A model generated the notes under the pieces. It saw nothing but the letters and a program-made list of their open reading frames with translations, made no database searches and was not told the DNA's origin. The position numbers and the translations under genes were made by a program. Below, one piece after another: positions 10,072 through 20,562 of a stretch of 64,000 nt of DNA; position 1 is the first letter of the stretch; every line of letters starts with the position of its first letter. This DNA is from Pseudomonas graminis (GTDB lineage Bacteria > Pseudomonadota > Gammaproteobacteria > Pseudomonadales > Pseudomonadaceae), in assembly GCF_002093745.1 (NCBI RefSeq), contig NZ_MTSB01000009.1:62001-126000 (forward strand), given 5' to 3'.

Positions 10072-10983
10072 CTACGGGAGATCGTCGGCCTTCTCGACAA
10101 CCACCGGCGGAATCAGATCCTCAGTGGTCAGGTTCAGCCAGATCAGCACCACGTTGGCGATGTAGATCGACGAGTAAGTACCCGCCAGCACACCGATGAA
10201 CAACGCGATGGAGAAGCCTTCCAGGCTGTCGCCACCAAATACCCACAATGCAACGATCGCCAACAGGGTCGAAACAGAGGTCGCGATTGTGCGCAGCAGT
10301 GTCTGCGTGGTGGAGATATTGATGTTCTCGATCAGCGAAGCCTTGCGCAGCAAGCGGAAGTTTTCACGGACCCGGTCGAACACGACGATGGTGTCGTTCA
10401 GCGAGTAGCCGATGATCGCCAGTACTGCCGCCAGCACCGTCAGGTCGAAGGTGATCTGGAAAAACGACAGGATACCCATCGTCACCACCACGTCGTGGAT
10501 CAGCGAGATAATGGCACCGACGGCAAACTTCCACTGGAAGCGGAACGCCAGATAGATCAGAACGCCGCCCAGCGCCATCAGCATGCCGAGGCCGCCCTGA
10601 TCGCGAAGCTCTTCACCAACCTGAGGGCCGACGAACTCGACGCGCTTGACCACTGCCGGGTTATCGGCACCCGACTTGCGCAGGGCTTCAGCCACCTGAG
10701 TACCCAATTGCGGGTCTTCACCCGGCATGCGCACCAGCAGGTCGGTGGTCGCGCCGAAACTCTGTACGACAGCTTCGTGATAGCCCGCCGAAACCAGTTC
10801 CTGACGCACCTTGCCCAGATCGGCCGGACGCTCGTAGGTCAGCTCGATGAGCGTACCGCCGGTGAAGTCCAGACCAAAGTTGAGCCCTTTATGGAACCAG
10901 CTGAACAACGCCAGTGCGGTCAGGAGCATCGTGATGGCGAACGCAACATTGCGAACGCCCATGAAGTTGATGGTACGTAACAT
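10072..10983 (-). CDS. secF: Protein translocase subunit SecF
   Basis: With SecD and YajC, SecF forms the accessory complex that uses proton motive force to pull preproteins through SecYEG. The 303-residue protein shows the N-terminal membrane segment, the signature FGLDFTGGTLIEL and a periplasmic domain. The RND-type membrane bundle follows, with the conserved motif SLNDTIVVFDRVREN. It lies 9 bp downstream of secD in the same operon. Confidence 0.97.
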   Translation of the reverse strand: MLRTINFMGVRNVAFAITMLLTALALFSWFHKGLNFGLDFTGGTLIELTYERPADLGKVRQELVSAGYHEAVVQSFGATTDLLVRMPGEDPQLGTQVAEALRKSGADNPAVVKRVEFVGPQVGEELRDQGGLGMLMALGGVLIYLAFRFQWKFAVGAIISLIHDVVVTMGILSFFQITFDLTVLAAVLAIIGYSLNDTIVVFDRVRENFRLLRKASLIENINISTTQTLLRTIATSVSTLLAIVALWVFGGDSLEGFSIALFIGVLAGTYSSIYIANVVLIWLNLTTEDLIPPVVVEKADDLP

Positions 10984-10992
10984 GGCAGCCCC

Positions 10993-12861
10993 TTAAATCC
11001 ACAACTTCTTGAAGTCACGACCGCCGTAGATCAGGTTGACCATAGCGCGGGTCACCATGATGGCCGTGAACATCGAGGTAAAGATCCCGAGCGACATGGT
11101 CACCGCAAACCCTTTGACCGGGCCGGTGCCCATCGCAAAGAGAATGCCGCCGACCAGCAGCGTCGTCAGGTTGGCGTCGAGGATCGCCGTGTAGGCGCGG
11201 TCGAAACCTTCGTTGATAGCGCGTTGCACCGTCATGCCATTGGCAATCTCTTCACGAATCCGCGAGAAGATCAGCACGTTGGCATCGACCGCCATACCCA
11301 TGGTCAGGACGATACCGGCGATACCCGGCAGGGTCAGTGTTGCACCCAGCAAGGACATCAGTGCCAGCAGCATGACCATGTTCAGGGCCAGCGCGACGGT
11401 AGCGATCAGACCGAAGAAGCGGTAGATCGCCATGATGAACAGCGACACGAACAGCATGCCCCACAAGGAAGCGTCGATACCCTTGGTGATGTTGTCGGCA
11501 CCCAGGCTCGGACCGATGGTGCGCTCTTCAGCGAAGTACATCGGTGCGGCCAGACCACCGGCACGCAACAGCAGCGCCAGTTCGGAAGACTCGCCCTGGC
11601 CGTTCAGACCGGTAATCCGGAACTGACTGCCGAGCGGCGACTGGATGGTCGCCAGGCTGATGATCTTCTTCTCTTCCTTGAAGGTCTGTACCGGCACGTC
11701 TTTTTCGACGCCGTTGACCATCTGCCTGGTGTACGTGGTGGTCGGGCGCTGCTCGATGAAGATCACCGCCATGCTGCGGCCCACATTGCTGCGGGTTGCG
11801 CGGCTCATCAGCTCGCCACCGTGGCCATCAAGGTTGATGTTCACCTGTGGACGGCCATGCTCGTCGAAACTGGCCTTGGCGTCAGTCACCTGATCACCGG
11901 TGATGATCAGACCACGCTCCACCGCCGCTGCCGGACGCCCGCCTTCGCGGAATTCGAACATTTCGGTGGTGCCTTTCGAATCATCGGGGCCTGCGCCCAG
12001 ACGGAACTCGAGGTTGGCGGTCTTGCCCAGAATACGCTTGGCTTCAGCCGTGTCCTGCACGCCCGGCAGCTCGACCACGATGCGGTTGGCACCCTGGCGC
12101 TGAACCAGCGGCTCGGCCACGCCCAGCTCGTTGACCCGGTTACGCACCGTGGTCAGGTTCTGTTTGATCGAGTATTCGCGAATCTCGGCCAGCTTGGCCG
12201 GTGTCAGCGCCATGCGCAGCACGGGAATCCCGTTCAGCTCGGCAGGCGTGATTTCGAAGTCGGTGAACGTCTTGCGAATCAGCGCACGGGCCTGCTCGCG
12301 TTCGGTGTCATCACTGAAGCCCAGTTGAAGCGAATTACCCAGTTGCGGCAGGCTGCGATAACGCACCTTTTCCTTGCGCAGCAGGGATTTGACTTCGCCT
12401 TCGTAGACTTTCAGACGAGCATCGATTGCCTTGTCCATGTCGACTTCCAGCAGGAAGTGAACACCACCGGACAGGTCGAGGCCGAGTTTCATCGGGCTTG
12501 CGCCCAGGTGACGCAGCCAGGTCGGCGTGGTACGCGCCAGGTTCAGTGCGACGACATAGTCATCACCCAACGCCTTGCGCACGACATCCTTGGCCGGCAA
12601 CTGATCTTCCTGCTTGCTCAGACGCAACAAACCGCCCTTGCCATTCTCGGCCAGAGAAGAAGCCTTGACCGAGATGCCAGCATCGGCAAGCGCCTTGGCT
12701 GCACGATCCACGTCTGCCTGATTGACTTGCAGCGCAGTGCTTGCGCCGCTGATCTGGATGGCAGAATCATCAGGGTAGAGATTGGGTGCGGAATAAATAA
12801 AACCGATCACCAGCACCGCCAGGATCAGTACGTATTTCCACAGAGGGTATTTGTTCAGCAT
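10993..12861 (-). CDS. secD: Protein translocase subunit SecD
   Basis: Six-TM RND-type partner of SecF. The 622-residue product from MLNKYPLWKYVLILAVL contains the D1 signature LGLDLSGGVHFLLEVD and the large periplasmic P1 domain. The C-terminal membrane half has GMAVDANVLIFSRIREE, which contains the Asp needed for proton use. GGCGTGATG places the start at the second of two adjacent possible codons. It lies between yajC and secF as in most gamma-proteobacteria. Confidence 0.97.
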   Translation of the reverse strand: MLNKYPLWKYVLILAVLVIGFIYSAPNLYPDDSAIQISGASTALQVNQADVDRAAKALADAGISVKASSLAENGKGGLLRLSKQEDQLPAKDVVRKALGDDYVVALNLARTTPTWLRHLGASPMKLGLDLSGGVHFLLEVDMDKAIDARLKVYEGEVKSLLRKEKVRYRSLPQLGNSLQLGFSDDTEREQARALIRKTFTDFEITPAELNGIPVLRMALTPAKLAEIREYSIKQNLTTVRNRVNELGVAEPLVQRQGANRIVVELPGVQDTAEAKRILGKTANLEFRLGAGPDDSKGTTEMFEFREGGRPAAAVERGLIITGDQVTDAKASFDEHGRPQVNINLDGHGGELMSRATRSNVGRSMAVIFIEQRPTTTYTRQMVNGVEKDVPVQTFKEEKKIISLATIQSPLGSQFRITGLNGQGESSELALLLRAGGLAAPMYFAEERTIGPSLGADNITKGIDASLWGMLFVSLFIMAIYRFFGLIATVALALNMVMLLALMSLLGATLTLPGIAGIVLTMGMAVDANVLIFSRIREEIANGMTVQRAINEGFDRAYTAILDANLTTLLVGGILFAMGTGPVKGFAVTMSLGIFTSMFTAIMVTRAMVNLIYGGRDFKKLWI

Positions 12862-12923
12862 CACGCCGCCCGCTTAAAACGCGGGGCGCCTTGCGCGCCC
12901 CGTCGATGGGTAAAAGTTACTAC

Positions 12924-13259
12924 TCAGATCGCTTTCAGGGTGCCTTTTGGCAGAGTGGCCGCGATGGCGCCTTTCTGGATTTTCAGCTCGACCGTGTCGG
13001 ACACTTCGATCACGACGAAGTCATCGGTCACTTTGTTGATCTTGCCGGCGATGCCGCCGCTGGTCACGACTTCGTCGCCTTTCTGCAGGTTGCCCAGCAG
13101 GTTTTTCTGCTCTTTGGCGCGCTTGGCCTGTGGACGCCAGATCATCAGGTAGAAGATGACCAGAAAGCCGACCAGGAAGATCCACTCGAAACCACTGCCC
13201 GCAGGACCGGCAGCCGGTGCAGCAGCATCCGCAAAAGCGGGAGAGATGAAAAAGCTCAT
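12924..13259 (-). CDS. yajC: Preprotein translocase accessory subunit YajC
   Basis: Small single-span membrane protein that co-purifies with SecDF. The 111-residue sequence has an N-terminal TM segment (FEWIFLVGFLVIFYLMIW) followed by RPQAKRAKEQKNLL and the conserved cytoplasmic domain GDEVVTSGGIAGKI. The leading Ala/Gly-rich stretch (AFADAAAPAAGPAG) is common in Pseudomonas YajC. GGAGCGACAAATG precedes the gene. Confidence 0.96.
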   Translation of the reverse strand: MSFFISPAFADAAAPAAGPAGSGFEWIFLVGFLVIFYLMIWRPQAKRAKEQKNLLGNLQKGDEVVTSGGIAGKINKVTDDFVVIEVSDTVELKIQKGAIAATLPKGTLKAI

Positions 13260-13311
13260 TTGTCGCTCCAGTTACATAATTAGTATAAAAGCAGGAAAAA
13301 CCCGTTCTGTT

Positions 13312-15506
<2,195 letters not shown>

Positions 15507-15623
15507 GATCGGGTTCGTTTAGCAGGGCCGGGAAGTTTATCCGGTTTGGCGGCATTAGTAAAAAACCTGCGTAAATCCCTGTTGACCAACGGAAAACTCA
15601 TCCTTATACTTCGCCGCCATTGA

Positions 15624-15708
15624 GCCCTGATGGCGGAATTGGTAGACGCGGCGGATTCAAAATCCGTTTTCGAAAGAAGTGGGAGTTCGATTCTCCCTCG
15701 GGGCACCA
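15624..15708 (+). tRNA. tRNA-Leu (anticodon CAA), prophage attachment target
   Basis: 85-nt tRNA including CCA. The acceptor arm GCCCTGA pairs with TCGGGGC, the discriminator is A, and CCA is encoded. The anticodon loop TTCAAAA has CAA at 34-36, and there is a long variable arm as expected for Leu. The last 14 nt, including the encoded CCA, fall inside the 17-bp repeat shared with attR, so a phage copy now supplies the 3' end. Confidence 0.96.
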
Positions 15709-15711
15709 CCA
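15695..15711 (+). repeat. attL core repeat
   Basis: ccctcggggcaccacca, identical to 59429-59445. With one mismatch the identity extends six bases further left (15689 against 59423). It sits at the tRNA-Leu 3' end, the usual target of tyrosine integrases. Confidence 0.9.
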
Positions 15712-15720
15712 AATTAAAGA

Positions 15721-15749
15721 AAGACCTTGATTTTCAAGGTCTTTTTTTT
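15721..15749 (+). terminator. tRNA-Leu terminator, phage-borne copy
   Basis: Perfect 10-bp stem AAGACCTTGA/TCAAGGTCTT with a TTT loop and a T8 run, 13 bp after the tRNA. A near-identical hairpin with an AAT loop lies just outside attR (59452-59480). Confidence 0.9.
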
Positions 15750-15753
15750 CGTC

Positions 15754-15773
15754 TGGCGTAATCTTGGCGTAAT
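15754..15773 (+). promoter_or_regulatory. Candidate integrase arm-type sites, left end
   Basis: Two direct copies of TGGCGTAAT at 15754 and 15765, 11 bp apart. TGGCGTAA is repeated with the same 11-bp period and orientation at the right prophage end (59283 and 59294), the layout expected of integrase arm sites. Confidence 0.5.
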
Positions 15774-15996
15774 GCGCTGTGTTCCGCGCAGTTCCAAAGC
15801 ATGATGCACGGCGCGACCAAGCGTTCGTTCACACCTCTGATTAATCTGCAGCTTCCTGGCCAGCAAACGTGATGCTCCGCTCCTCGATCAGAAGCCGCCC
15901 TTCCCGATCTCATCGCCTAGTGTTTCGACAGCACGCTGCATATAAACCATGCTGGCAATCGGTGAGCTCCGTAAGCTAGGCTAAGCTCTCAATTTT

Positions 15997-16509
15997 TTGA
16001 AGCAGGGAGCTGATATGTCTTTTGACGCATTTATGCAGGTGGACGGTGTAGAGGGCGAATCCCTTGATGACGGCCACAAAGGCTGGGTAGAGCTGCTGTC
16101 CTATCATTACGAAGCAATTCAGTCGATCAGTAATACTGCCTCATCTAGCGGGGGCGCGACTGCAGGGGGCGTGACTCTGGGCGACTTTAGAGTAAGTAAA
16201 TATATAGACAGAGCAACACCAAAACTATTTGAGCTTTGCTGCCGAGGTTCGCATATCAAGAAAGTAACTATACGCGTACACCGTGCAGGCACCGAGAAGT
16301 TCAAATATCTAGATATCGTCCTTGAAGAAGTCTTGATATCAACTGTTAGCGGTAATGGCGCGGAACATGCTGGCTTACCATTGGAAATGATCACGCTCAA
16401 CTATGGCCGTATAAAATTCGAATATTCTCAGCAGCGACGTGCTGACGGAGGAAATGCTGGTATCGTCTCAGGGGGGTGGGATAGGACAGCAAATAAGCCT
16501 TTTGCTTAA
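15997..16509 (+). CDS. hcp: Orphan type VI secretion tube protein Hcp
   Basis: Hcp forms hexameric rings that stack into the T6SS tube and chaperone small effectors in the lumen. The 170-residue product starts MSFDAFMQVDGVEGESLDDGHKGWVEL and has the Hcp pattern: VTLGDFRVSKYIDRATPKLFELCCRGSH, KYLDIVLEEVLISTVS and a C-terminal GGWDRTANKPFA. No other T6SS structural gene is nearby, so it would have to work with a secretion machine elsewhere in the genome. It is transcribed towards the convergent effector/immunity pair. AGCAGGGAGCTGAT precedes the ATG. Hcp is also homologous to phage tail tubes, but this sequence is the T6SS type. Confidence 0.88.
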   Translation: MKQGADMSFDAFMQVDGVEGESLDDGHKGWVELLSYHYEAIQSISNTASSSGGATAGGVTLGDFRVSKYIDRATPKLFELCCRGSHIKKVTIRVHRAGTEKFKYLDIVLEEVLISTVSGNGAEHAGLPLEMITLNYGRIKFEYSQQRRADGGNAGIVSGGWDRTANKPFA

Positions 16510-16548
16510 TCAATAACACTATCAGCTCAGCGATATTCTTTAAAAACT

Positions 16549-16577
16549 AAAGCCCGCCCAACGAAAGGGCGGGCTCC
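16549..16577. terminator. Bidirectional hairpin between hcp and the immunity candidate
   Basis: Perfect 9-bp stem AGCCCGCCC/GGGCGGGCT with a 7-nt loop, centred between the convergent genes. The T run is poor on the + side. Confidence 0.6.
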
Positions 16578-16581
16578 AAAT

Positions 16582-16905
16582 TTACTTGAACAGTAGCAAA
16601 GTGACACCGAATAGAATGACAGTAATTATTGCTTCTTTTCGAGAAAGCGAAAAGCAAATAGCCATCTGCACAACGATAGCTATAGTTACGATCAAGCCCC
16701 GAAAAACCGCTCTGTCATTAGACTCATCTTGAATCGGCAAGGATAAATTATCAGGTGATGGCGTGAGACCGGGTGGGGACGCGAGCATACTAGGATCCAT
16801 CCAATCATATTCAGAGCCCTGAAAGAGCACATACATTAGCAGACAGAAAAAATAAATACCGTACAAAAAAATTCGCAGCAATACGCTTTTAATTTTCATA
16901 TTCAT
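16582..16905 (-). CDS. Small membrane protein, candidate immunity to the adjacent lysozyme-fold effector
   Basis: No family recognised. The 107-residue product has three hydrophobic segments: about 8-28 (VLLRIFLYGIYFFCLLMYV), 68-86 (FRGLIVTIAIVVQMAICFS) and 89-106. A ~40-residue Pro/Asp/Ser-rich loop sits between the first two. The ATG overlaps the upstream effector stop as TGATG, so the two are made together. A membrane protein translated with a cell-wall hydrolase is the usual immunity arrangement; this is inferred from position, not homology. Confidence 0.6.
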   Translation of the reverse strand: MNMKIKSVLLRIFLYGIYFFCLLMYVLFQGSEYDWMDPSMLASPPGLTPSPDNLSLPIQDESNDRAVFRGLIVTIAIVVQMAICFSLSRKEAIITVILFGVTLLLFK

Positions 16906-17636
16906 CACATCGTAAGCTGTTTGAGGTGGGACCAAGAATTGACGATGAAGTTACCATAACTCAGATCTTTTTTAATCTCATCTAAAGACCGACTTGTACC
17001 CCAATTATACCGAGCACCGATAATTCGTATCTCTTCCATTCCGATGGAAGAAAAATGATCATAATCAGCAAGCATACGTATGTGCTTTGCCGCAATATCA
17101 ATATTATAAATATCAGTTTCAATACAGTTAGCCAAGCTCCGAAGCTGACTGATATCCATCTCATCGGGATTCATCCCTAAAGTAACAGCTGCTGTGCGAA
17201 GCTGGATGCTGACCCAACCAAAACTGGTTTTGAGTGGAGGACTAGTAATTAGGTGTGGCCGATTACCCAAGCGGTCAAAAGCCCTTATCTCAAAGCCAAG
17301 CCTGTCCACAAAATTGGGATCACCACCTACCTCAATCCAACAAACTCCAGCCAACAGCTCAATAGGGAGTGAGTACTTAGCTGCTGCCGCCTTGATATAT
17401 GATTTATTATGAACTACCCAAGCATCTTTGAATCGTCGTGAATAAGCGGTGCCACCGCCCAATCGCTCGGGCCATGCTTTCCAAATGACTAAATCAAGCA
17501 GGGTCCAAGTGGGACTATTGTTTGACTCTGGCGTGCAAAATTCGTCCATATGTTCATCCATGACCTGCTTACAAAACCATACTCTAACATTAACCTTTGC
17601 CGGAAGTGCAGTCACTACAGGCCCAGCTACGGACAA
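16905..17636 (-). CDS. Lysozyme/lytic-transglycosylase-fold protein, candidate T6SS effector
   Basis: 243 residues without a signal peptide. From about residue 78 the sequence follows the soluble-lytic-transglycosylase pattern. AAAKYSLPIELLAGVCWIEVGGDP carries the candidate catalytic Glu102. TSFGWVSIQLRTAA takes the place of the GLMQ.MP.TA motif, IDIAAKHIRMLADY follows, and RIIGARYNWG corresponds to the AYN.G motif. It is not the phage endolysin, which is a separate GH19 gene at 18.6 kb. Pairing with hcp and a co-translated membrane protein suggests a peptidoglycan-cleaving effector delivered by T6SS. Confidence 0.62.
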   Translation of the reverse strand: MSVAGPVVTALPAKVNVRVWFCKQVMDEHMDEFCTPESNNSPTWTLLDLVIWKAWPERLGGGTAYSRRFKDAWVVHNKSYIKAAAAKYSLPIELLAGVCWIEVGGDPNFVDRLGFEIRAFDRLGNRPHLITSPPLKTSFGWVSIQLRTAAVTLGMNPDEMDISQLRSLANCIETDIYNIDIAAKHIRMLADYDHFSSIGMEEIRIIGARYNWGTSRSLDEIKKDLSYGNFIVNSWSHLKQLTM

Positions 17637-17639
17637 AAT

Positions 17640-18434
17640 TCAGAACAACCTGCCCAACGCCACAGGTTCCCAATTCATGATAACCAGCTCACCACTGACA
17701 TCAGCCTTCCCCTGTCTCTGGTTTGCCGTGCTGTAGCGAATGTCGACCATTTCAAAATGGAAACCTTCAAACACGCACCGTATGTCAGGGTGGTCATTGA
17801 TGCTGACCATCACCTTTCCCTTGCAGCGTCGCATGAAGTCGGCCATTCGCTCATAGTTTTCAAACGGAAAATCCACACCATACCCGGCCGTCTGCCAGTA
17901 AGGCGGGTCCATGTAGTGGAAGGTGTGAGGCCGGTCATAGCGCTCGGCACATTCGAGCCACGGCAGGTTCTCCACATACGTACCTGACAAACGTTGCCAA
18001 GCTGCAGACAGGTTTTCCTCGATCCGCAGCAGGTTGATGGCCGGGCCGGTCGTGGCAGTGCCAAACGTCTGCCCGCTCACCTTGCTCGCGAAGGCATGGT
18101 GCTGCAGGTAGAAGAACCGGGCAGCGCGCTGGATGTCAGTGAGGGTTTCAGGCCGGGTCATCTTTTGCCACTCAAACACTTGGCGCGAGCTGAGTGCCCA
18201 TTTGAACTGGCGGACGAATTCTTCAAGGTGATTTTGGACGACGCGATACAGCGTGACCAGGTCTCCGTTGATGTCATTCAAGACCTCAACGGGAGCTGCC
18301 TGGGGACGCATGAAGTAGAGTGCCGCACCGCCAGCGAACACTTCGACGTAGCATTCGTGGGGCGGGAAAAGCGGGATGAGGCGGTCGGCCAGGCGGCGTT
18401 TTCCGCCCATCCAAGGGATGATGGGTGTGGACAT
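17640..18434 (-). CDS. Phage-type DNA N6-adenine methyltransferase (Dam/D12 class)
   Basis: Methylates adenine, probably protecting phage DNA from host restriction. The sequence has the alpha-class order: PWMGGKRRLADRLIPLFP and EVFAGGAAL (SAM binding) near the N-terminus, NDINGDLVTLYRV, and the catalytic DPPYWQTAGYG near residue 179. About 264 residues are expected from the ATG at 18434; an upstream TTG three codons earlier is possible. The target sequence cannot be read from the protein. Base composition resembles the phage late genes. Confidence 0.85.
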   Translation of the reverse strand: MSTPIIPWMGGKRRLADRLIPLFPPHECYVEVFAGGAALYFMRPQAAPVEVLNDINGDLVTLYRVVQNHLEEFVRQFKWALSSRQVFEWQKMTRPETLTDIQRAARFFYLQHHAFASKVSGQTFGTATTGPAINLLRIEENLSAAWQRLSGTYVENLPWLECAERYDRPHTFHYMDPPYWQTAGYGVDFPFENYERMADFMRRCKGKVMVSINDHPDIRCVFEGFHFEMVDIRYSTANQRQGKADVSGELVIMNWEPVALGRLF

Positions 18435-18632
18435 AGAAAGCAAGACCTTTACTGTATATATAGACAGGTGCTAGGCTCGCTCCGCTTTGTGCACGAAGCG
18501 AGAGCCTTGGCTGGACTTGCAGGGGTAATCTGCGGGATCAGTGACCAGCCGGGATGTTGACGCATCTCGACTGGTCGCTCTTTTCACTTTGAATAACTTG
18601 CACGACCTACGCCATGAGCGGCGTTGATGAGG

Positions 18633-19181
18633 TCAGCCTTTGATAACCTGCAACGCACGGTCATAAAGAGCCTGACGATCAGCCAAGCCATTCGTGCCGC
18701 CGTTGATGCGCTTGGTGATGGTGATGTAGTCGCCCTTGTCCGCCAGCGTGTTGAGGTTGGAGCGGTGCCAGAACCACGCAGCCGACATTGCGGCGTGTTG
18801 AGGCAACTCCAGCAGCTCCGGATGATTGATGAGATCCAGCCCAAGCGCTTCGCCACACTCCGCGTAGTTCGCTTTGCCGGTGACCTGAATCAGCCCCCTG
18901 CCCCTATACAATTGGCCGTCATCATCATCCTCGGGCGTGTTGCCCAAGCGTTCAGCCAGCCGTCCAGTGTCGTACTTGTCGAGGTAGTCATCGCTGCCCA
19001 GTTCGCGAACGTAGCGCAACTGTCCAGACTCATGGCCGATCTGGGCGATGAATGCGGCAATGCGCAATCTGGTGACGATGGCGTACTTGCTCATTGCAAC
19101 GTTTAAGACAGGAACAAAAACGCCAGCTCGGGAGCTGGCGTTGGGAAGAATCTGCAGCAACTGCTGCGTGGTAATCGACAT
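18633..19181 (-). CDS. Endolysin, glycoside hydrolase family 19
   Basis: Cell-wall hydrolase for host lysis. The 182-residue protein has the phage GH19 pattern: QLLQILPNASSRAGVFVPVLN at the N-terminus, the catalytic Glu pair in IGHESGQLRYVREL (Glu51 and Glu60), and YRGRGLIQVTGKANY. There is no signal peptide or SAR segment, so it depends on the holin, which is encoded 22 kb away. The first ~20 codons contain a terminator-like hairpin (19119-19142 with a downstream T run), which may damp expression. Confidence 0.9.
   Translation of the reverse strand: MSITTQQLLQILPNASSRAGVFVPVLNVAMSKYAIVTRLRIAAFIAQIGHESGQLRYVRELGSDDYLDKYDTGRLAERLGNTPEDDDDGQLYRGRGLIQVTGKANYAECGEALGLDLINHPELLELPQHAAMSAAWFWHRSNLNTLADKGDYITITKRINGGTNGLADRQALYDRALQVIKG
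19119..19142 (-). terminator. Terminator-like hairpin inside the endolysin 5' coding region
   Basis: Minus-strand reading: perfect 11-bp stem AACGCCAGCTC/GAGCTGGCGTT with a CC loop, followed by TTTGTTCC, so five T in a row close it. It lies 40-63 nt into the endolysin gene. Confidence 0.5.
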
Positions 19182-19219
19182 GCGTGGTTCTCCTGATAAG
19201 TGGGTGCTGATCTGGCCGG

Positions 19220-20263
19220 TTAAAGCTGTACGACCTTGACCGGTTTCTTCTCTTTCTTTTTCTTGCCCTTCGCTTTGGCCTTGCCGGATTTACCGCCGTT
19301 GCACTCCACCGTGGTGGTCCAGCCGGACTGGGTGAATACCTGTTCAACCGAGTCGACCAGGTACTCACCATCCAGGCCGACCTTGAAGCCCTGGGCGTCG
19401 ACCATCCGCTCGGCGAACAGATCGGTGCGCCCGGCCATTTCCAGCCGAACGCCAGCGGTGCTGCGATTGAATGCGGCAAGGCGCGCCTTGGCTGCCTGCT
19501 CTGCTGCAGATTTGTTCGGGTAGATATGACGGTCGGTGTGAACGGGCGGGAGGCCGTCAGGTGACTGATCGTTGGTCAGCTCAACCACCTTCAGCTTCCC
19601 AGTCTTCTTATCCAGATGCTTGGCTTGGACGGCTTTCTGTGTCGTCTTGTCGCTGAGTCGAAACTGCCACCGTGCCACGTCATGACGACGGATCGTTATG
19701 ACACCCAACGCTTTACCGCTAGCGCTCAATCCGTCTTGTCGAGGCAGCACCAGCAGCTTGCCGTCGGCGACTTTCGCGGTGCAGTCATACTTCTTGGCCA
19801 CCCGGGTGATGAAGTTGTAATCCGACTCGTCCAGTTGATCGACGCGAGGCACTTTTGTCATGACGGTACACGCGGGCTTCCAGCCATTACGTGCTGCAAC
19901 GTCGCTGACGATCTGCTGCAGGGTGACGTTCTCCCAACTGCCGGAGCGTGTGGTCCGACCGCTGCCGCGCATATTGCTGGCCTTGCCGCGTATGACCAAG
20001 GTATCGGGAGGACCGGATGCTTCGATGTCATCAACGGTGTAAAGACCCAGTCGGGTCAGTCGATGCCCTTCGTAACCGAGGTAAATCTCGATGTCCGCAC
20101 CGCGCGCAGGCAGTGAAACGGCCCTATCCCTGTCGTCGATGCGCAGCTCAAACTCATCTGACTCCATATCAGGCTTGTCGCTTGTGCGCAGTAGCAACAA
20201 ACGGTCATTGATCAACGCCGTAATGTCGTTGCGGTCCGCAACAATTCGGAATACAGGCTTCAT
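19220..20263 (-). CDS. P2-like tail protein gpD (late control D)
   Basis: gpD is the baseplate hub protein at the tail-tube tip in P2-type phages, homologous to T4 gp27 and the T6SS VgrG hub. The 347-residue protein begins MKPVFRIVADRNDITALINDRLLLLRTSDKPD and has the signature ESDEFELRIDDRD, DESDYNFITRVAKKYDC and a TTTVECNG end. A lysine-rich tail (KAKGKKKKEKK) is added at the C-terminus. It follows gpX and closes the P2-type tail block. Confidence 0.92.
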   Translation of the reverse strand: MKPVFRIVADRNDITALINDRLLLLRTSDKPDMESDEFELRIDDRDRAVSLPARGADIEIYLGYEGHRLTRLGLYTVDDIEASGPPDTLVIRGKASNMRGSGRTTRSGSWENVTLQQIVSDVAARNGWKPACTVMTKVPRVDQLDESDYNFITRVAKKYDCTAKVADGKLLVLPRQDGLSASGKALGVITIRRHDVARWQFRLSDKTTQKAVQAKHLDKKTGKLKVVELTNDQSPDGLPPVHTDRHIYPNKSAAEQAAKARLAAFNRSTAGVRLEMAGRTDLFAERMVDAQGFKVGLDGEYLVDSVEQVFTQSGWTTTVECNGGKSGKAKAKGKKKKEKKPVKVVQL

Positions 20264-20355
20264 GAGACCTTCTTAATAGCCATAGCAAGGCACGGCAGAG
20301 TCACTAGAATCCGCCGCCGAGTGTTGATAAAAGTTGGATGTGAACTAGCTGCCAG

Positions 20356-20562
20356 TTAGCCCCAGAGCTGTATCACTTCCTCGGTCTGGGTGAGCAGATC
20401 CGGCAGCAGGATCTGCACACCCGCTCGATACGGCTGGGGCTCGTCGGCCAGACCTTGATTGGCATCCAGCACGGCCTCAACGCTACCGCTCAGATGCCCG
20501 TAATACTGTTGGCAGATAGTGTCCAGCAGATCCCCATCAGACGTTCTGCAGATCGTCGCCAT
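20356..20562 (-). CDS. P2-like tail protein gpX (LysM-like)
   Basis: 68-residue protein MATICRTSDGDLLDTICQQYYG..., ending in LLPDLLTQTEEVIQLWG. This is the compact LysM-like fold of phage tail protein X, whose orthologues bind at the hub and are needed for tail completion. The start overlaps the end of gpU by 26 nt in another frame. Order U-X-D is exactly that of P2. Confidence 0.9.
   Translation of the reverse strand: MATICRTSDGDLLDTICQQYYGHLSGSVEAVLDANQGLADEPQPYRAGVQILLPDLLTQTEEVIQLWG

Noticed and set aside
11224..13152. 642-codon open frame on the + strand
   Set aside because: Antisense to secD and yajC; Gln/His/Arg-rich shadow sequence without a ribosome-binding site.
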